Shown here: piece by piece, positions 1-11,141 of the stretch
Position numbering within the stretch: the first letter of the stretch is position 1
Layout of the letters: each line of letters begins with the position of its first letter
Assembly (NCBI GenBank): GCA_010015675.1
Contig: ML977026.1
Coordinates: 110,485 to 174,484, forward strand
Origin: Byssothecium circinans
Taxonomy: Eukaryota > Ascomycota > Dothideomycetes > Pleosporales > Massarinaceae
Direction of reading: 5' to 3'
DNA length: 64,000 nt
The notes under the pieces: generated by a model
Databases searched by the model: none
Told to the model about the DNA's origin: nothing
What the model saw: the letters and a program-made list of their open reading frames with translations, nothing else
Translations under genes and position numbers: made by a program

Positions 1-1158
1 GCAGCCAACTTTGGACCCAGCTTTGTTGATGGAGCTGGGACGGTCGTACGACGAGACTTGCATCTGCTCAAACGCGTACAGCGTCCACCACAACCGCTTG
101 CGAAGCTCTCGGGCCAGGGGTGTCTGGGTCGTATTGACTTTGTCCTGGTGGAGACCAATCGCAAAGGCTATGCGGACGGCGGTGCCTGTCAGGTTCCAGC
201 ACGCGTCCCGATGGTTTGTATTGTGCAGATGAATTGCTGCAAGCATAAGCGCCTGGACTGCCACACCGCTGGAAGTAAAGATGACCACAGGAAGGAGAGT
301 TTGCACTCGACGCCACCATTCTTTTTCTTCCTGCTCTGGGAACGTGACGCGGACGACGCGACGAGCGAGTAGCAGCACGCAAAGGAAGCTACACAGCCAG
401 GCCGGGTCGGCTTTGGTCCGCTCAGTTGCCCATCCCTCGTACTCTTCGCGGAAGGAAGCTTCGTGCAGCACGGGAAAGTCGGGATTGATGTGGTCGAAGT
501 AGGCGCCAATTAGGGAGTCGTAGGTCGGCATTTCTGGCGTATCTACCTGCTCGCTGGCGGGAGAGCAACGGTCGATAGTCGAGGTCGTGTTGTTGTTTGT
601 ATTGCCATCTGCGTCTTCCACTTCAGCGGCGTTCTTGCCAAAGAGCACGAACTCGCGAAAGGTCCCTTGGCCGCACAGCGTGCGCAACTTGAGATGGAAC
701 GAAAAGGAGCTCGATGGGCCGATGTATTGTACCTGTCCTTGCTGGTCCGGCAGCAGGGACAGCGCTTCTTCTTCCTCTCCCTCTCCTCCGGTCCCACTGC
801 CGCTTTTCGCATCGCTATTGTCCCCGTTGTCGCCGGGTAGTGGGATTCCCAGTGAGATGCCCAACTGTCTCATCTCATCCAGATTGGACACGTCGGCTTC
901 CGGAAGCACCCCCTTCACCAGTGCCTCGAGCAGAGCCAGTCGTTGGCCCAGGCCTTCCACGCTGCCATAGAGTCTCTTCTTACGCGGTTGTGTAGTCAAG
1001 CATTCGATATTGTGAAGTGTGCAATACCGACACGACTCCTGGCCGGGCTCTTTTCGACACTTCTGCTTACGACTCTTGCACTTGTCGCAGCTTGTCTCGG
1101 TCCGCTTCCGTTTGTCGAGAGGAACGCGTCGGGACGCGCCTGTCGTATGCGTCATCAT
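1..1158 (-). CDS. Zn2Cys6 fungal-specific transcription factor (partial, runs off left edge)
   Basis: A binuclear zinc-cluster DNA-binding regulator of the Gal4 class, expected in the nucleus. The minus-strand frame is open from ATG 1158-1156 to base 1, giving 386 visible residues without an intron. The cluster is clear near the N-terminus: C24, C27, C34, C43, C46 and C53, with the basic stretch SCDKCKSRKQKC. An acidic Asp/Gly/Glu-rich linker follows. From about residue 210 comes the Fungal_trans (middle homology) domain, with the run LRKRLWWTLYAFEQMQ near the edge. The start was chosen because an in-frame stop lies at 1224-1222 and ATG 1158 is the first of two adjacent ATGs, 20 residues before the cluster. 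The C-terminus is outside the window. It is transcribed divergently from the flavin oxidase at 2067, which makes that gene a plausible target (inference). Family assignment is firm; targets are unknown. Confidence 0.9.
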   Translation of the reverse strand, partial: MMTHTTGASRRVPLDKRKRTETSCDKCKSRKQKCRKEPGQESCRYCTLHNIECLTTQPRKKRLYGSVEGLGQRLALLEALVKGVLPEADVSNLDEMRQLGISLGIPLPGDNGDNSDAKSGSGTGGEGEEEEALSLLPDQQGQVQYIGPSSSFSFHLKLRTLCGQGTFREFVLFGKNAAEVEDADGNTNNNTTSTIDRCSPASEQVDTPEMPTYDSLIGAYFDHINPDFPVLHEASFREEYEGWATERTKADPAWLCSFLCVLLLARRVVRVTFPEQEEKEWWRRVQTLLPVVIFTSSGVAVQALMLAAIHLHNTNHRDACWNLTGTAVRIAFAIGLHQDKVNTTQTPLARELRKRLWWTLYAFEQMQVSSYDRPSSINKAGSKVGC

Positions 1159-2066
1159 CGTGGAAACCGTCCAAGCTTTCTTCTCCCAGGGGCGGCGAGG
1201 CGGACACGGAGGACATGACTGTCAGCCTTCACAACATGCTGGAGGTGCGCGCCAAAAGCTCCAAGGCGCACACGTTTGTGAAAGGGACTGGAGCGTTTGA
1301 GCACCACCCATCACTTCCGCGGGGCTTGTCTTCGCCAAGCTATGCGCGAGACCAGATTCCCAGATTACCGAGTCAGTGCCGATAAATTCTCCGCATGCGT
1401 TTTCGTCTCATATCTGACATCTCTCATACGGTTCGTCCAAATGTCTGGTCCTCGACTCTTGACGACATGCCCTTCCTCTCATGAATACCATATGGTATAC
1501 ACCTTGGCAGAACTCCTATCGGCAACTCAACTCCACCATCGGAACCGCTCCCGAGCACTAAACTCTGAACGGCCTAGAGCGTCCCGTAGTATCCGACCGG
1601 AAAACCACAGCATCACGTGACCTCACCAATCCTCACACCAACCGCGCCCTACGCCCCACAAACAACAAAGAACATGACCTATTATGAATGCAGTATTCCT
1701 CAAACAAGCCATGTCAACCGGCTTTCTGCGGTCCAATTGCACCCTAACGGGGGGTCTGCAACGACTTGCATTAGCGTGCAATGGAAGACTTTACTAAAAA
1801 AGGAAATCAGCTCCCCGACAGAGCTATCGTCGCGATTTCCGGAGCTCTTCAAAATGGATTCGATTAACATCTCAAGTGCAGCCGTGTGAAGAACCCGGCA
1901 ACGAGGCCGATGGAAGCCGCCTCTTGGAGCGGGGCTGGAAGGATTATATAAACGGACGAGCCGTTGAATGAATGGCTCGTAGCCAAATTCGTCCTCTCTC
2001 ACTCTCACTGTCTATTCCCCGCGCTCCATTCCATCTTCGTCCTAGGGATCCTGGAAATCGACAAAC
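1159..2066. promoter_or_regulatory. Divergent intergenic region with TATA box for the flavin oxidase
   Basis: This 908-bp stretch separates two divergent genes and has no convincing coding sequence. A TATATAA element at 1945-1951 lies about 115 bp upstream of the oxidase ATG at 2067 and fits a core promoter on the plus strand. Short reading frames here look like nothing known. Confidence 0.5.
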
Positions 2067-3549
2067 ATGGCGCCATCCTACCTCATCGTCGGCGCAGGCG
2101 TCTTCGGCGTCTCCACCGCCTACACCCTGATTAGAAAATACCCCCACGCCTCCATAACGCTCATCGACCGCGACGCCTTCGACGCCTCCTCCCGCGTCGC
2201 CGCCTCCTGGGACTGGAACAAGGTCATCCGCGCCGACTACGACGACGTCATCTACTGCAGGCTCGCGCTCGAAGCGCAGGACATTTTCAAGTCGGATCCG
2301 CTGTACAAGCCATTCTTCCACGAAACGGGCCTCTATTGGGTCTGTCGGAGCGACTATGCGGGGCAGGTGTTGGAGAATTATCGGGCGTTGGGACGGAAGG
2401 CGGATCTGCGGGCTGTGGGTGTGGAGGAGGCGAGGAAGTTGTATGGGGGGTTGTTTGAGGATGCGGATTATAGGGGTGTGAAGGACGTGTTGGTTAATCG
2501 GACGAGTGGGTGGGCGAATGCGGGGGATGCATTGGTGGCGGTGACGAGGAAATGTGTTGAGTTGGGGGTGAGGTATGTGGTTGCAGATATCGAATCGCTA
2601 CAGTTCGACAAGAGTGGTGCGTGTACGGGTGTTAAAACGGCAAAGGGCGATGTCCACTCCGCTGATAAGGTTATCTTGTCGACGGGAGCGTACACAGCGA
2701 GACTACTTGAGCAGGCGGCGATGGCAAGCGGGAAGCCGAATATCAGTGCAGGAGGCAGAATCATCGCTGGAGGAATCACCACTGGCATGACCACTCTAGA
2801 CGAAGAGAGTTTTGGCAGGTTCAAGGAGATGCCAGTCGCTATTCAGGCTCCTACTACTCCAATGGGTACATCTCCCCATCCACCTCCCCTCCCCCTTCCA
2901 AAATCACAATCACTAACACATCCCACACAGGCGCCTTCATCGGCAGTCTTCCACCCACGCGCGACCGCGAACTCAAATGGTGGGGCCAAAAGATCTTCAA
3001 AAACACCCAAAACATACTCGGAAAGCAAATCTCCGCTCCACCTGCCAAGCCAGACTACGATCAGTGGAATGTATCAAGGCAGTTGAAGCAGGATATCGAC
3101 TATGCCAATAATGTCTTCTACGGCAAGAACGGCGCGAATTGGAAAATGGAGAAACACAGGATTTGCTGGTGCGTATCCTCTTCCACTTCATCTCACTTCT
3201 ACCTTTCTTCCCCTTCAGCTTCAGCCCTCCCTCCCTACTAAAGACCCAAAACCTAAACATATCATTAACACCTGGTGCTTACAGGGACGCTTTCACCACT
3301 TCCTCCGACTTCATCATCTCCCCGCACTCGGGCGCAAAGGGCCTCTACGTCGCAACCTGCGGCTCCTTCCACGGCTACAAGTTCCTCCCCGTGCTCGGGA
3401 AATACATCGTGCAGATGCTAGAGGGCGAGCTGGAACCCGAGTTGCAGGCGAAGTGGGCCTGGGATCGTGAGAGGCCGGGTCCGGAAGGGAACGCGGAGTT
3501 TCCGCGGTGGGAGATGAGGGATTTGATTGATGAACGGGCAAGGTTGTAG
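2067..3549 (+). CDS. FAD-dependent oxidoreductase, fructosyl amino acid oxidase/saccharopine oxidase-like (DAO fold)
   Basis: A flavoprotein oxidase of the DAO family that probably oxidises a secondary amine or glycated amino acid. Proposed exons are 2067-2865, 2931-3168 and 3285-3549, giving 433 aa, close to fungal amadoriases. The first intron ends after a CTAAC branch site. The N-terminus has the dinucleotide-binding motif GAGVFGVSTA, followed by the SWDWNKVIRADYDD stretch typical of fructosyl amino acid and saccharopine oxidases. Near the C-terminus TCGSFHGYKFLP carries the cysteine that in this family binds FAD covalently. The last residues, ARL, match the PTS1 consensus, so a peroxisomal location is likely (inference). 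A TATA box lies 115 bp upstream. The substrate cannot be read from the sequence; a sarcosine-oxidase-like activity is the main alternative. Confidence 0.85.
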
Positions 3550-4539
3550 ACGGGGCGGGTATGGGGGTAGATAGCGAGATGATAAGTACTCAAGAGTTTT
3601 CAACCTTGAATGGTGGATATGGAGCGGATAGACTAATGGGACTGGAAAGAAAAGCACTAATCAAGAGTCGAGTGTCGAATCATACATCGCTTATCATAAA
3701 ATATTCCACAAGTCGTGCAGCACCACCGCTCCAGTCCTCTCTTTCCGCGCATGTGGCCTGTCTCTCCCTGACCGAACTCCACTCCCGCCCACCAGCACGA
3801 AAAACCAGTCTTCCCAAATACATAGGCACACTCATTTGATCCTTTGCAAATAGTAAAGGTTTCTCTCCCATACATACATGTAGTTTCATAGCATTGAAAA
3901 TCGATACATCAAACATGATACGAGTGTCACCTAAGCGCTCTGTAGAGTCAGGTCAGCACATATCCGCAGGGAAGAAAAATCGATGACAGTGCTAGTGCCT
4001 TGGAAGGCCTTTCAAGGTCGGTGCGTATAGAGAGTAATCTCATGGGCGCGGAGAGTTATCGTGCTCTCTAGCTCAAACTCCTTCCTCTTTCTACATGCCA
4101 CATGTCAAGTCCACCACCGCAATATCCCTTTCCATCATCTACAGAGTACCTGCTGCCGATATCATGCAAAATTTGTTAGGAGAAAGAGTGCGGAATCGGA
4201 ATCGCCTCACGTGCTCCAGGATTTGGTCTGCGCGGGGTGTACTTACTGTACTGTACTGGACAGCACCTGTTTCCCCCCCCCCCCCCCCCAAAACCCGACG
4301 TGAGTGAACCTTGTCGTTCAACGTGCTCGGGAGTCGAGATGCAGCTACGCCTGACGTGGGAATCCCGTGGTCGCAGCTCACCGGTCAGCACGGCAATTTT
4401 GGATTTATATAAGGGTGTTTTGGAGAAAGTGTCTGGATATCAAGATCGATTACACGACTTCCCATCAACCACCAGAGGGAAGAATCACAAACGCATCAAA
4501 GCTCTATACTCCAGCCTTCCAACAGCTGAAAAGAACGGA
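3550..4539. other. Non-coding interval
   Basis: About 1 kb between the flavin oxidase and the decayed GMC oxidoreductase. It holds presumed 3' UTR and the former promoter of the GMC gene, including a TATATAA at 4406-4412. No supported gene was seen. Confidence 0.5.
4273..4289. repeat. Poly-C tract (17 C)
   Basis: A homopolymer of 17 cytosines (guanines on the other strand). Its length is prone to sequencing and assembly error. Confidence 0.85.
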
Positions 4540-5862
4540 GAAAACGAACGCCTTCATCATCGTAGGAGGGTGTAATCGCTCACCACCCTATCCACTCATC
4601 CACTAACTCCACCCCCTAGCCGGCACAGCAAACACAGACACCCCCACCGCCCATCTCCCCGCCACCGACCGCTCCAGCGTCGCCATCATGCCCCACTCGT
4701 CACTGAACCGGCACTACAAAACGGGCCCTCAGCCGCCGCTCAACGGGCGAGAAACCGATTGCGCAAGAGGGAGAGGACGAGGACTAGACGACAGCACTAC
4801 GATTAATCTCTGCGGGATGGACGGCAGGTCCCAGGGATGAATGACTACGACGAGTGGAAGTGATGTTGTCGGGGATACTATACGGAGGGCGGGTTTCGAT
4901 ATCGATGGGAGAATGTGCAAAGAAAAGAAAAGAGTGCTTTGGAAGATCGAGAAACTCCAGGCACGTGGCAGATTCCCGATGAGCGGTTTAAGTGGCGTAC
5001 TGGGTAGGTGTAGCTGAAGGCGCGCATACCATGGTAGTACGATGGGGAATTTGAATCTACCATGGTAAGCTACGGGCGAAGAACGGGTTCCGGAAGTCGG
5101 TGACGTGGTCATGGCAACCTAGTAGAGCGGGCACTGGATTAATCCGGATGCGAATGATGGGGATCTGATCGGGATGGGTGCGGGGTGTTGTGTTTAATGC
5201 GAAGGGTGTGAGGGTTGCGTCTGCGAGTGCGGATTTGGCGGATCCCGCTGGTGAGTCTGGATATTGTTACTGAGGCGTAGATCGCGAGGGTGCTTTTTTG
5301 GCGAAGAGAAGAGGGTTATTGGCGTTGAGACGATTGATAAGCGGGTTTTGCAAGGCGAGGAAGAAGATTGTTGTTCGCGCGGGTGCATTGAATAGTACTC
5401 ATGCTGTCTGGCATTGGGCCGAAGGAGGAGTTGCATAAACATGGGATACTTGTGGTGCTGGACGCGCCGATAGTGGGCAGGAATTTACAGGATCATTGCT
5501 TTGTGGGGGTTAGTATGGTCTTGCGTGAGGAGGAGGGTGAAGAGGATGATGTACAGTACAGTCTGGACCGATGATTCAGATTCCTTCGCCAATGGGTTGC
5601 TTTAAACCGGATACTGTCACGTCATCGGCTGAGTTTGAGGAACTACCGGAGAGAGTGAAAAGATATATACGAAAGCCAACGGTGCCTGCTATGGAGTTCA
5701 TTTCTGTATGTTCCGTTTCCACAGACTTGAAAAGAAGAAGAAACACAGTGCAAGGACAGCCACCTAACTAACAAAAACAGCACACATCCAGCAATCGCAA
5801 ATTCCCCCTCCCCACTGCCGCTGAATCCGGAATAACACACTCCTCAAGCTGCCAACTCCTAA

Positions 5863-6832
5863 ACCGATCCACACCCTCGCATACTCTTATCACGCCTTCC
5901 CCTTTCAATGACTTCAGCCATTATTATCCCCTATCCTTAGCTAAGCTGCTTTACAAACGTCCGTCCTGTTCCTCTAGTAGCTGAAGAAGAAGTCAAGGAG
6001 TTTAGTAGAAGCTTTACAACATATTCCGCGAACCTAGCTACAACGTCAAGCTGCTCAGGTGGATGGACCTAGTGATCTCACAGTTTCCCGAAGCTACACC
6101 TGAGGAGACTGCTTACAATTCGACAAAAGCAGTCTCCTCAGGTGAATCGATCGACAAAAGCAGTCTCACAATTCGACAAAGCAGTCTCCTCAGGTGAAAC
6201 TATTTGGCAGATCAGCGACGCGTTATACGGTAGCAGTGAGGGTCCTTACCTTTGGGAAACTGTGAGATCACTAGGTCCATTCACCTAAGCAGGTTGACGT
6301 TGTAGATACATTTGCGGGATATATTATAAAGCTTCCGCTGAAACCCCTTAATTTCCTCTTTAGTTGCTGGAGGAACACTGTTGGACGGACGTTCTCAAAG
6401 CAGCTTAGCTAAAAAGGGGAAGCCATGATAAGAGAATGCGAGGGTGTGGATGAAGAAGGAAGAAGCAAGATGGGTGAGAAGCTCGAATTTATACGGTGCG
6501 ACCTTAACCGAGCATGTGACTAAAGCACAGGCCTAGAGAATTCAACCCCCTGGAGTTGCGGTCATCGCGAGTTGGATGGAGGGCCAGGAAGGCCATAAGG
6601 GCCAAGTCTGTAGCGGTTATTGCTAATATCTAGCTTCACATGGGTGAATTCTCTAGGCCTGTGCTTTTCACATGCTCGCTTAGTTACCATGGTAAGGTCG
6701 CACCGTATAAATTCGAGCCTTACTGTTTCTCTCACCCATCTTCAACCCCCTGTGAAGCTAGATATTAGTAATAATCACTACAAACTTGGCCCTCATGGCC
6801 CTCTATCTAACTCGCGATGGCCGCAACTCCAG
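5863..6832. mobile_element. Nested inverted-repeat (foldback/MITE-like) element inside the GMC pseudogene
   Basis: About 970 bp flanked by the 10-bp direct repeat CAACTCCTAA (5853-5862 and 6833-6842), a likely target-site duplication. The left part is one imperfect palindrome: roughly 5866-6105 pairs with 6235-6455, for example CCTAGTGATCTCACAG near 6067 and its complement near 6260. The right part is a second set of inverted arms: 6485-6545 pairs with 6645-6715, and 6545-6645 pairs with 6743-6832. The arms differ mainly by transitions. There is no coding capacity, so it would be non-autonomous. A 9-11-bp duplication would suit a Mutator-like source, but that is a guess. Confidence 0.65.
6110..6200. 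repeat. Short direct repeats at the centre of the palindrome
   Basis: The loop carries three copies of the motif CGACAAA(A)GCAGTCTC on the plus strand and, just left of them, an inverted copy of GCAGTCTCCTCAGGTG. Confidence 0.7.
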
Positions 6833-7702
6833 CAACTCCTAAGCCCCCAATTCCACGGCACCCTCACCCTCCTCATTGACCCCAAACTCCTCACCCAACC
6901 CTTCGGTCAGCGCGTCATGATTGCCGGCTTCCGAGCAGTCCTCCGCATCCACTCCGCCCCCATCTACGCCTCCCCGCTGAAATTCCTCGGCGTCGGGCCC
7001 GACGACTCGAACGAAAGAAGATGGGAGTTTGTGAAGAATAAGGTGGTGAGTTCGTGGCATATGAGCGGGACGGCGCGGATGGGGAAAGGGGGGGGAGACA
7101 GTTGTTGACAAGTCGTTTAGGGTTTTTAGGGCGGGCGGGTTGAGGGTGGTGGATTTCGCTGTCCATTTGTGGTTAATGCGCATACGAGCGGAGATGGTGG
7201 CGGGGGTGTGGGGGCTTGGTGAGATTGATGGTCCCAGGGATGGAACGGATGGGGAGGAGGCTGCGGGCTTTTGGGGAAGATGATGTGGGGAATTGAAGGG
7301 GTTGAAAACCGAGAGTTTTGTACGAGAGTTTTGTATTCCAAATCGAGCGCTGAATGCACCTCGAATCTTTTCCCCTCACACAGCTCCTCCTTAGACTCCT
7401 CCTTCTCCTCTACAACCTCTTCGAGACCAGCATTCCCCAACCGCCTTACCACCTTTCCATCCAGATCTTCCGCCCCATTCAGAACGCCAAAGAATTAATA
7501 CATCTAGAGAGACAGGAGTGGTAGGCGAGAATAAAAGAGAACTTCATCAGATATGTAACGCATCGCTCATTCTCTTCCAAAGGAATCGCAAAAACTAAAT
7601 ACCCACACCTACACCATGACCCCTTCCCTACTAATCGAAACACTCTCCCTCAAAGAACGCCAAAATTCTATAACACTTCTTCAACTCGTCCAACCCAAAA
7701 CC

Positions 7703-9085
7703 CTAATACCCCAACGCACACGCCGTAACATCCTCCACAAAATGCCTCTCCCGATACCCCCTCGTCCACCAAAGATACCAAGGAACAACATTCATCTTAA
7801 TCCTATGCCCAAACCACCCCGCATCATTAACCGTCCTCACCACGCCCTTGCTCTCCTCAAACGCCGCCTCGATGCGCGGCCTTCTCAAGCGTTCATAAGC
7901 CTCAAACGCTTCTTTCACCGGCGGTACCCCGCCGTCGCCCTCCCCCTTCCCCATCCCGCTGTCTCCAAGCGTAAGATCCCGCCTCTCCATCCACCGCCCC
8001 AAACACCTCGCAAACAACACGCCGTCCTCGAACACGATCCCCGTCGACTCTCCCTGCGGCGGCATCGCATGCGCCGAATCCCCAATCAGCATCACGCGGT
8101 CCGTACACCACCTCCCGCCCTTCGACAGCGTGAACACAGGCCAGAGATACAGATCCTCCGCATCGCGTATCAGATGCTCAACCACCGGATCCGCAGCCCC
8201 AGAATACCTCTCCAGGAGATCCCGCCGAGTCTTCTCCGCGTCTTTGCCCGCGGCTTTCCAGCCATCCCGCGACGCGATGTCGGGGACTTGCATCAGCGCG
8301 CCGACGTAGATGCTCGTCTGAAGCGTGTCGTGGAAGGAGGTGAGTAGGATGCCGCGACGGCCGAAGTTCATGCCGCTAGTGCTGAAGGGCACGGGTTCGT
8401 AGGCGGTGGGGTTTGAGGGGTCGTGGCGTCGCGGCGCGAAGCCGAAGGCGTTGCAGATACCCGAATAGTTTGCTGTGCGCGTGGGTTCGACGTGGGTGAG
8501 GCGTGTGGTGGAGTGGATGCCATCGCAGCCGATGAGGATATCTGCGGTTGCTGTTGTGGTGTCGGAGAAGGTTAGGGTGACGCTGGTGCTGTCTTCTTTG
8601 ATGGCGGTTGTTTTCTTGCCGCAGATGAGCTTGATGGTTGGTTCTTTGGCGATTGCGGCGAGGACGCCTTTGAGACTGTCGCCTCGTGTTATTCTGAGCG
8701 CTTTGAACGGTGGTGTTCCTAGCCCTTTCCCTTCGGGTCCGAGGAAACTGCTTTCGGCGAGTTTGGTGCCCGTGTAGAGGTCGAAGATTTCGACGGCTTC
8801 GCATTCTTTGCCGTAGTTTCTGGCGCGGATTTCGTCGAGGGCGCCGAGGTGGGAGAGGAGGCGGAGGGCATTGGGTGTTAGGTTTACGGCGCCTCCGATG
8901 GTGGCGGGTTCGGGTCGGATTTCGTAGATGGTGATGTTTGGTCGTGGTGACGAGGACGGTGCGTATTTTGTGAGAGCGAGGGCAGTCGTTAAACCAGCGA
9001 TACCACCACCGAGAATGATGATATTGAGGGGTGAATTTGGAGTTGTGGCACCTAACATTGGTGCTGTGGAAGAGCTGCGACCCAT
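7703..9085 (-). CDS. FAD-dependent monooxygenase, salicylate hydroxylase-like
   Basis: A class A flavoprotein hydroxylase that would use NAD(P)H and O2 on an aromatic or polyketide-like substrate in the cytosol. It is one open exon of 460 aa starting at ATG 9085-9083, a usual length for the family. The Rossmann motif IILGGGIAGL spans residues 23-32, a DG motif is seen in LIGCDGIHS, and the third FAD motif LIGDSAHAMPPQGESTG lies in the second half. A TATATAA reading towards the gene lies about 155 bp upstream (9238-9244). Plus-strand frames across this gene are shadows. The substrate is unknown. With the regulator, the oxidase and the dead GMC gene it may be the remains of a catabolic or secondary-metabolite group (inference). 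Confidence 0.88.
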   Translation of the reverse strand: MGRSSSTAPMLGATTPNSPLNIIILGGGIAGLTTALALTKYAPSSSPRPNITIYEIRPEPATIGGAVNLTPNALRLLSHLGALDEIRARNYGKECEAVEIFDLYTGTKLAESSFLGPEGKGLGTPPFKALRITRGDSLKGVLAAIAKEPTIKLICGKKTTAIKEDSTSVTLTFSDTTTATADILIGCDGIHSTTRLTHVEPTRTANYSGICNAFGFAPRRHDPSNPTAYEPVPFSTSGMNFGRRGILLTSFHDTLQTSIYVGALMQVPDIASRDGWKAAGKDAEKTRRDLLERYSGAADPVVEHLIRDAEDLYLWPVFTLSKGGRWCTDRVMLIGDSAHAMPPQGESTGIVFEDGVLFARCLGRWMERRDLTLGDSGMGKGEGDGGVPPVKEAFEAYERLRRPRIEAAFEESKGVVRTVNDAGWFGHRIKMNVVPWYLWWTRGYRERHFVEDVTACALGY

Positions 9086-10241
9086 CTTGAAAACTCGACC
9101 GAATTTGGAAGACTAAAAGAAGATGTAATAACTGAAGATCTTGCTCACCCACAAGCAAGATTCCAGCGAATACAGTGTCGGCAACGACAAGACACGAGCT
9201 CTTTGGGCGCCATGATAAAGATCCGTTACCTTATGGCTTATATAATGTATGCTCATAGGGTTGTGGATGGTTCCTTTCGGCTTGCATTGGGGAGCCGACG
9301 GCGCACCGACCAGTCGTACACCATTCCCGAAGCGGATGTGACAGTCTTACAACAGCGGACTTAGTGGCGCATACCTGCGCGCCTCGCTCCTACACCAGTA
9401 TACAACATTGTAGGATCCGTTTTTGGGGGTACTGTGCGCCCACATGACTGGTGGGTAGTCTCGAGTAGGGAAATGCGAAGCAGACGGGGTAAGATCTGGA
9501 CGGCTGAGATAACAATTAATTAGAATGTTGACCAAAAGAAGGAAATGGACGCTAGTCTGATGAAATGGATGCCTATCTTTAGTTCTTTCATCTTGAGATG
9601 CGAGAAAGGGTCGTACAAATGTTGCATTTCCTGCCTCTCGTCGCTTGCCACGTATATTTTTGACCAGGACTGAGGTTTGCTCTATATTCCAAGCCCCTTA
9701 TGGATCATTTCCCGCTCCGTTGTTTGCTGATAATAACGCGCTGCCGAATGTTTGGATCTTTCTCCATCATAGATGCCGCGGCTTCTTGCTTAGTAGTCGA
9801 ATTTGACGGGACAGTCGTTGAAAAGCGGCAAAGCTCTACATTATGCCACTTCGTGGGTGGGTGTGCTCTTCCGCTCATGGTTGGTGGTGGACAACATCGC
9901 TCAGGCTGGAGTACTCAATTCTGTCCGTAGTGAAGGTGAAGGACTTGTGTTGAAAGATCGTGATTCCTCTATCTCTCTTGATAAGCGATGGGTGGCCGTA
10001 TTATTTCGAATTGTTGTAGATTGGGCAATGGTCCAGTAAAGATAGGCCGCAGAAGCGAAGATAGCAAACCTGTGAACCCTATAGTAAGTAGGACGCCGCT
10101 CCTTAAATACTTCTTCCGGAAAGATTCCTCTTTCACAAGTTCTGCTTCGGATATGTGTACCCAAGTGTAGACGTCGAAAAAGCAAGGGGTGGCACCGACT
10201 TCCCTGACCAGAATCGGCAGCGGAGCCCCCTATATCTCATC
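9086..10241. other. Intergenic region
   Basis: About 1.15 kb holding the promoter of the monooxygenase on its left side and the 3' flank of ILM1 on its right. No supported gene or repeat was recognised. Confidence 0.5.
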
Positions 10242-10892
10242 TCACATCCTATCCTGCTCAGCCTTCCTCCTCTCCAACAACTTAATAGCTCGCTGCCTCC
10301 GCTCATCCCTCAACGAAATAAAAATCTGCACACACAGTCAGTCAGCCCACACACCCCTTTCCACCAACACCCCTTAACCCCTCGACTTGAACCCACTCAC
10401 CCAAAACCAAGCCGCCAGTTCCAAAAAACCCCACGAGAACACAATGCTATTCTTCAAATGATCCCCCACATTCCGTGTATACGCTCTCCCCGTCCCCGCA
10501 AACAATCCCCCCTCCTTAAACGCATAGCTATACCCCGTGACGCCAAACAGAAACAGCAGCCGCGCGGGTGTCTGCGCGCCCCAGTAGGCTTCGAGATATT
10601 CCTCTGAGAGGGAGAAGGAAGCGAGGTCGTTGATGCCGAGGAAGGCGAGGAGCACGGCGATGAAGGCGGTGGTTGCTGAGGGCTTGAGGAAGTCGCGCGG
10701 TGTAGGCTGCGAGGGGTTAGAATTTGGGCTTGATGGGGAGCGGGGGGGAGGTACCAGTTGCATTGCTTCTTGGAATAGGAAGACGATGTTTTGCTCGGCG
10801 ATGAGGCGGGGGTTGCGGAGGAAGATGATGGCTAGGGTGATGTGGAAGAGGGATAGGCTGCGTATGAGGGTGTAGGTTGATATGATTGCCAT
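10242..10892 (-). CDS. ILM1: ILM1 family membrane protein
   Basis: A small fungal membrane protein of the Ilm1 family, whose yeast member is linked to maintenance of mitochondrial DNA and is reported at the ER. Exon 1 is 10892-10401 and exon 2 is 10325-10242, joined in phase 0 across an intron with donor GTGAGT and acceptor TGCAG, giving 191 aa. Hydrophobic segments lie at about residues 5-25, 75-90 and 108-128 and near 150-165. Recognisable family features are the N-terminal STYTLIRSLSLFHI, the run YWGAQTPARLLFLFG and, from exon 2, the basic tail SLRDERRQRAIKLLERRK. Reading through without splicing would add only SGFKSRG before a stop and lose this tail, so the spliced model is preferred. 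The family is confident; molecular function is not known. Confidence 0.85.
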
Positions 10893-11046
10893 TTTGACAG
10901 TTCGGTTCGGTTCGATTCAATTCAATTATCGTACAGCGGATTCAACAAGAAGAAGGTAATGGCGTTGAATGGTGTTCGGAGAGTGTTCGGAGGTAAAATG
11001 ACAACTCCGCAAAGTTGAAGTCTTTGTAAGCGAGCCGTGCAGGGAT

Positions 11047-11053
11047 TATAAAA
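11047..11053 (+). promoter_or_regulatory. TATA box of the dipeptidase gene
   Basis: TATAAAA about 90 bp upstream of the ATG at 11142, a usual position for a fungal core promoter. Confidence 0.45.
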
Positions 11054-11141
11054 CTCAGCCCTCGCTATGATGTGCACGGAACCCCTCCGCTACGTTTAAG
11101 CCACCTGCTGCCACCCGTACAGACATCCAATCGAATTCACG

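Larger units (their letters stand above)
4540..7310 (+). pseudogene. Decayed GMC-family oxidoreductase, split by a palindromic insertion
   Basis: Fragments of a glucose-methanol-choline oxidoreductase occur in the correct order but in shifting frames. They are: the FAD-binding start NAFIIVGG at 4547-4570, followed by what looks like an intron ending CCCCCTAG; the run RGRGLDDSTTIN near 4770 (family: GRGLGGST-IN); a stretch near 5145-5200 resembling the NPDxNDGDxIGMG region; the second GMC signature as [16 protein letters not shown] at about 5401-5448; and, after an interruption, the C-terminal domain with SSWHMSGTARMGKG near 7050-7090 and GLRVVD. Stops and frameshifts lie between all fragments and no start codon is certain. 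Bases 5863-6832 are foreign DNA. It is not expected to make an enzyme. The family call is firm; the outer limits are approximate. Confidence 0.8.

Noticed and set aside
7616..8347. 243-residue plus-strand open frame
   Set aside because: Antisense shadow of the FAD monooxygenase; Arg/Pro/His-rich with no domain.
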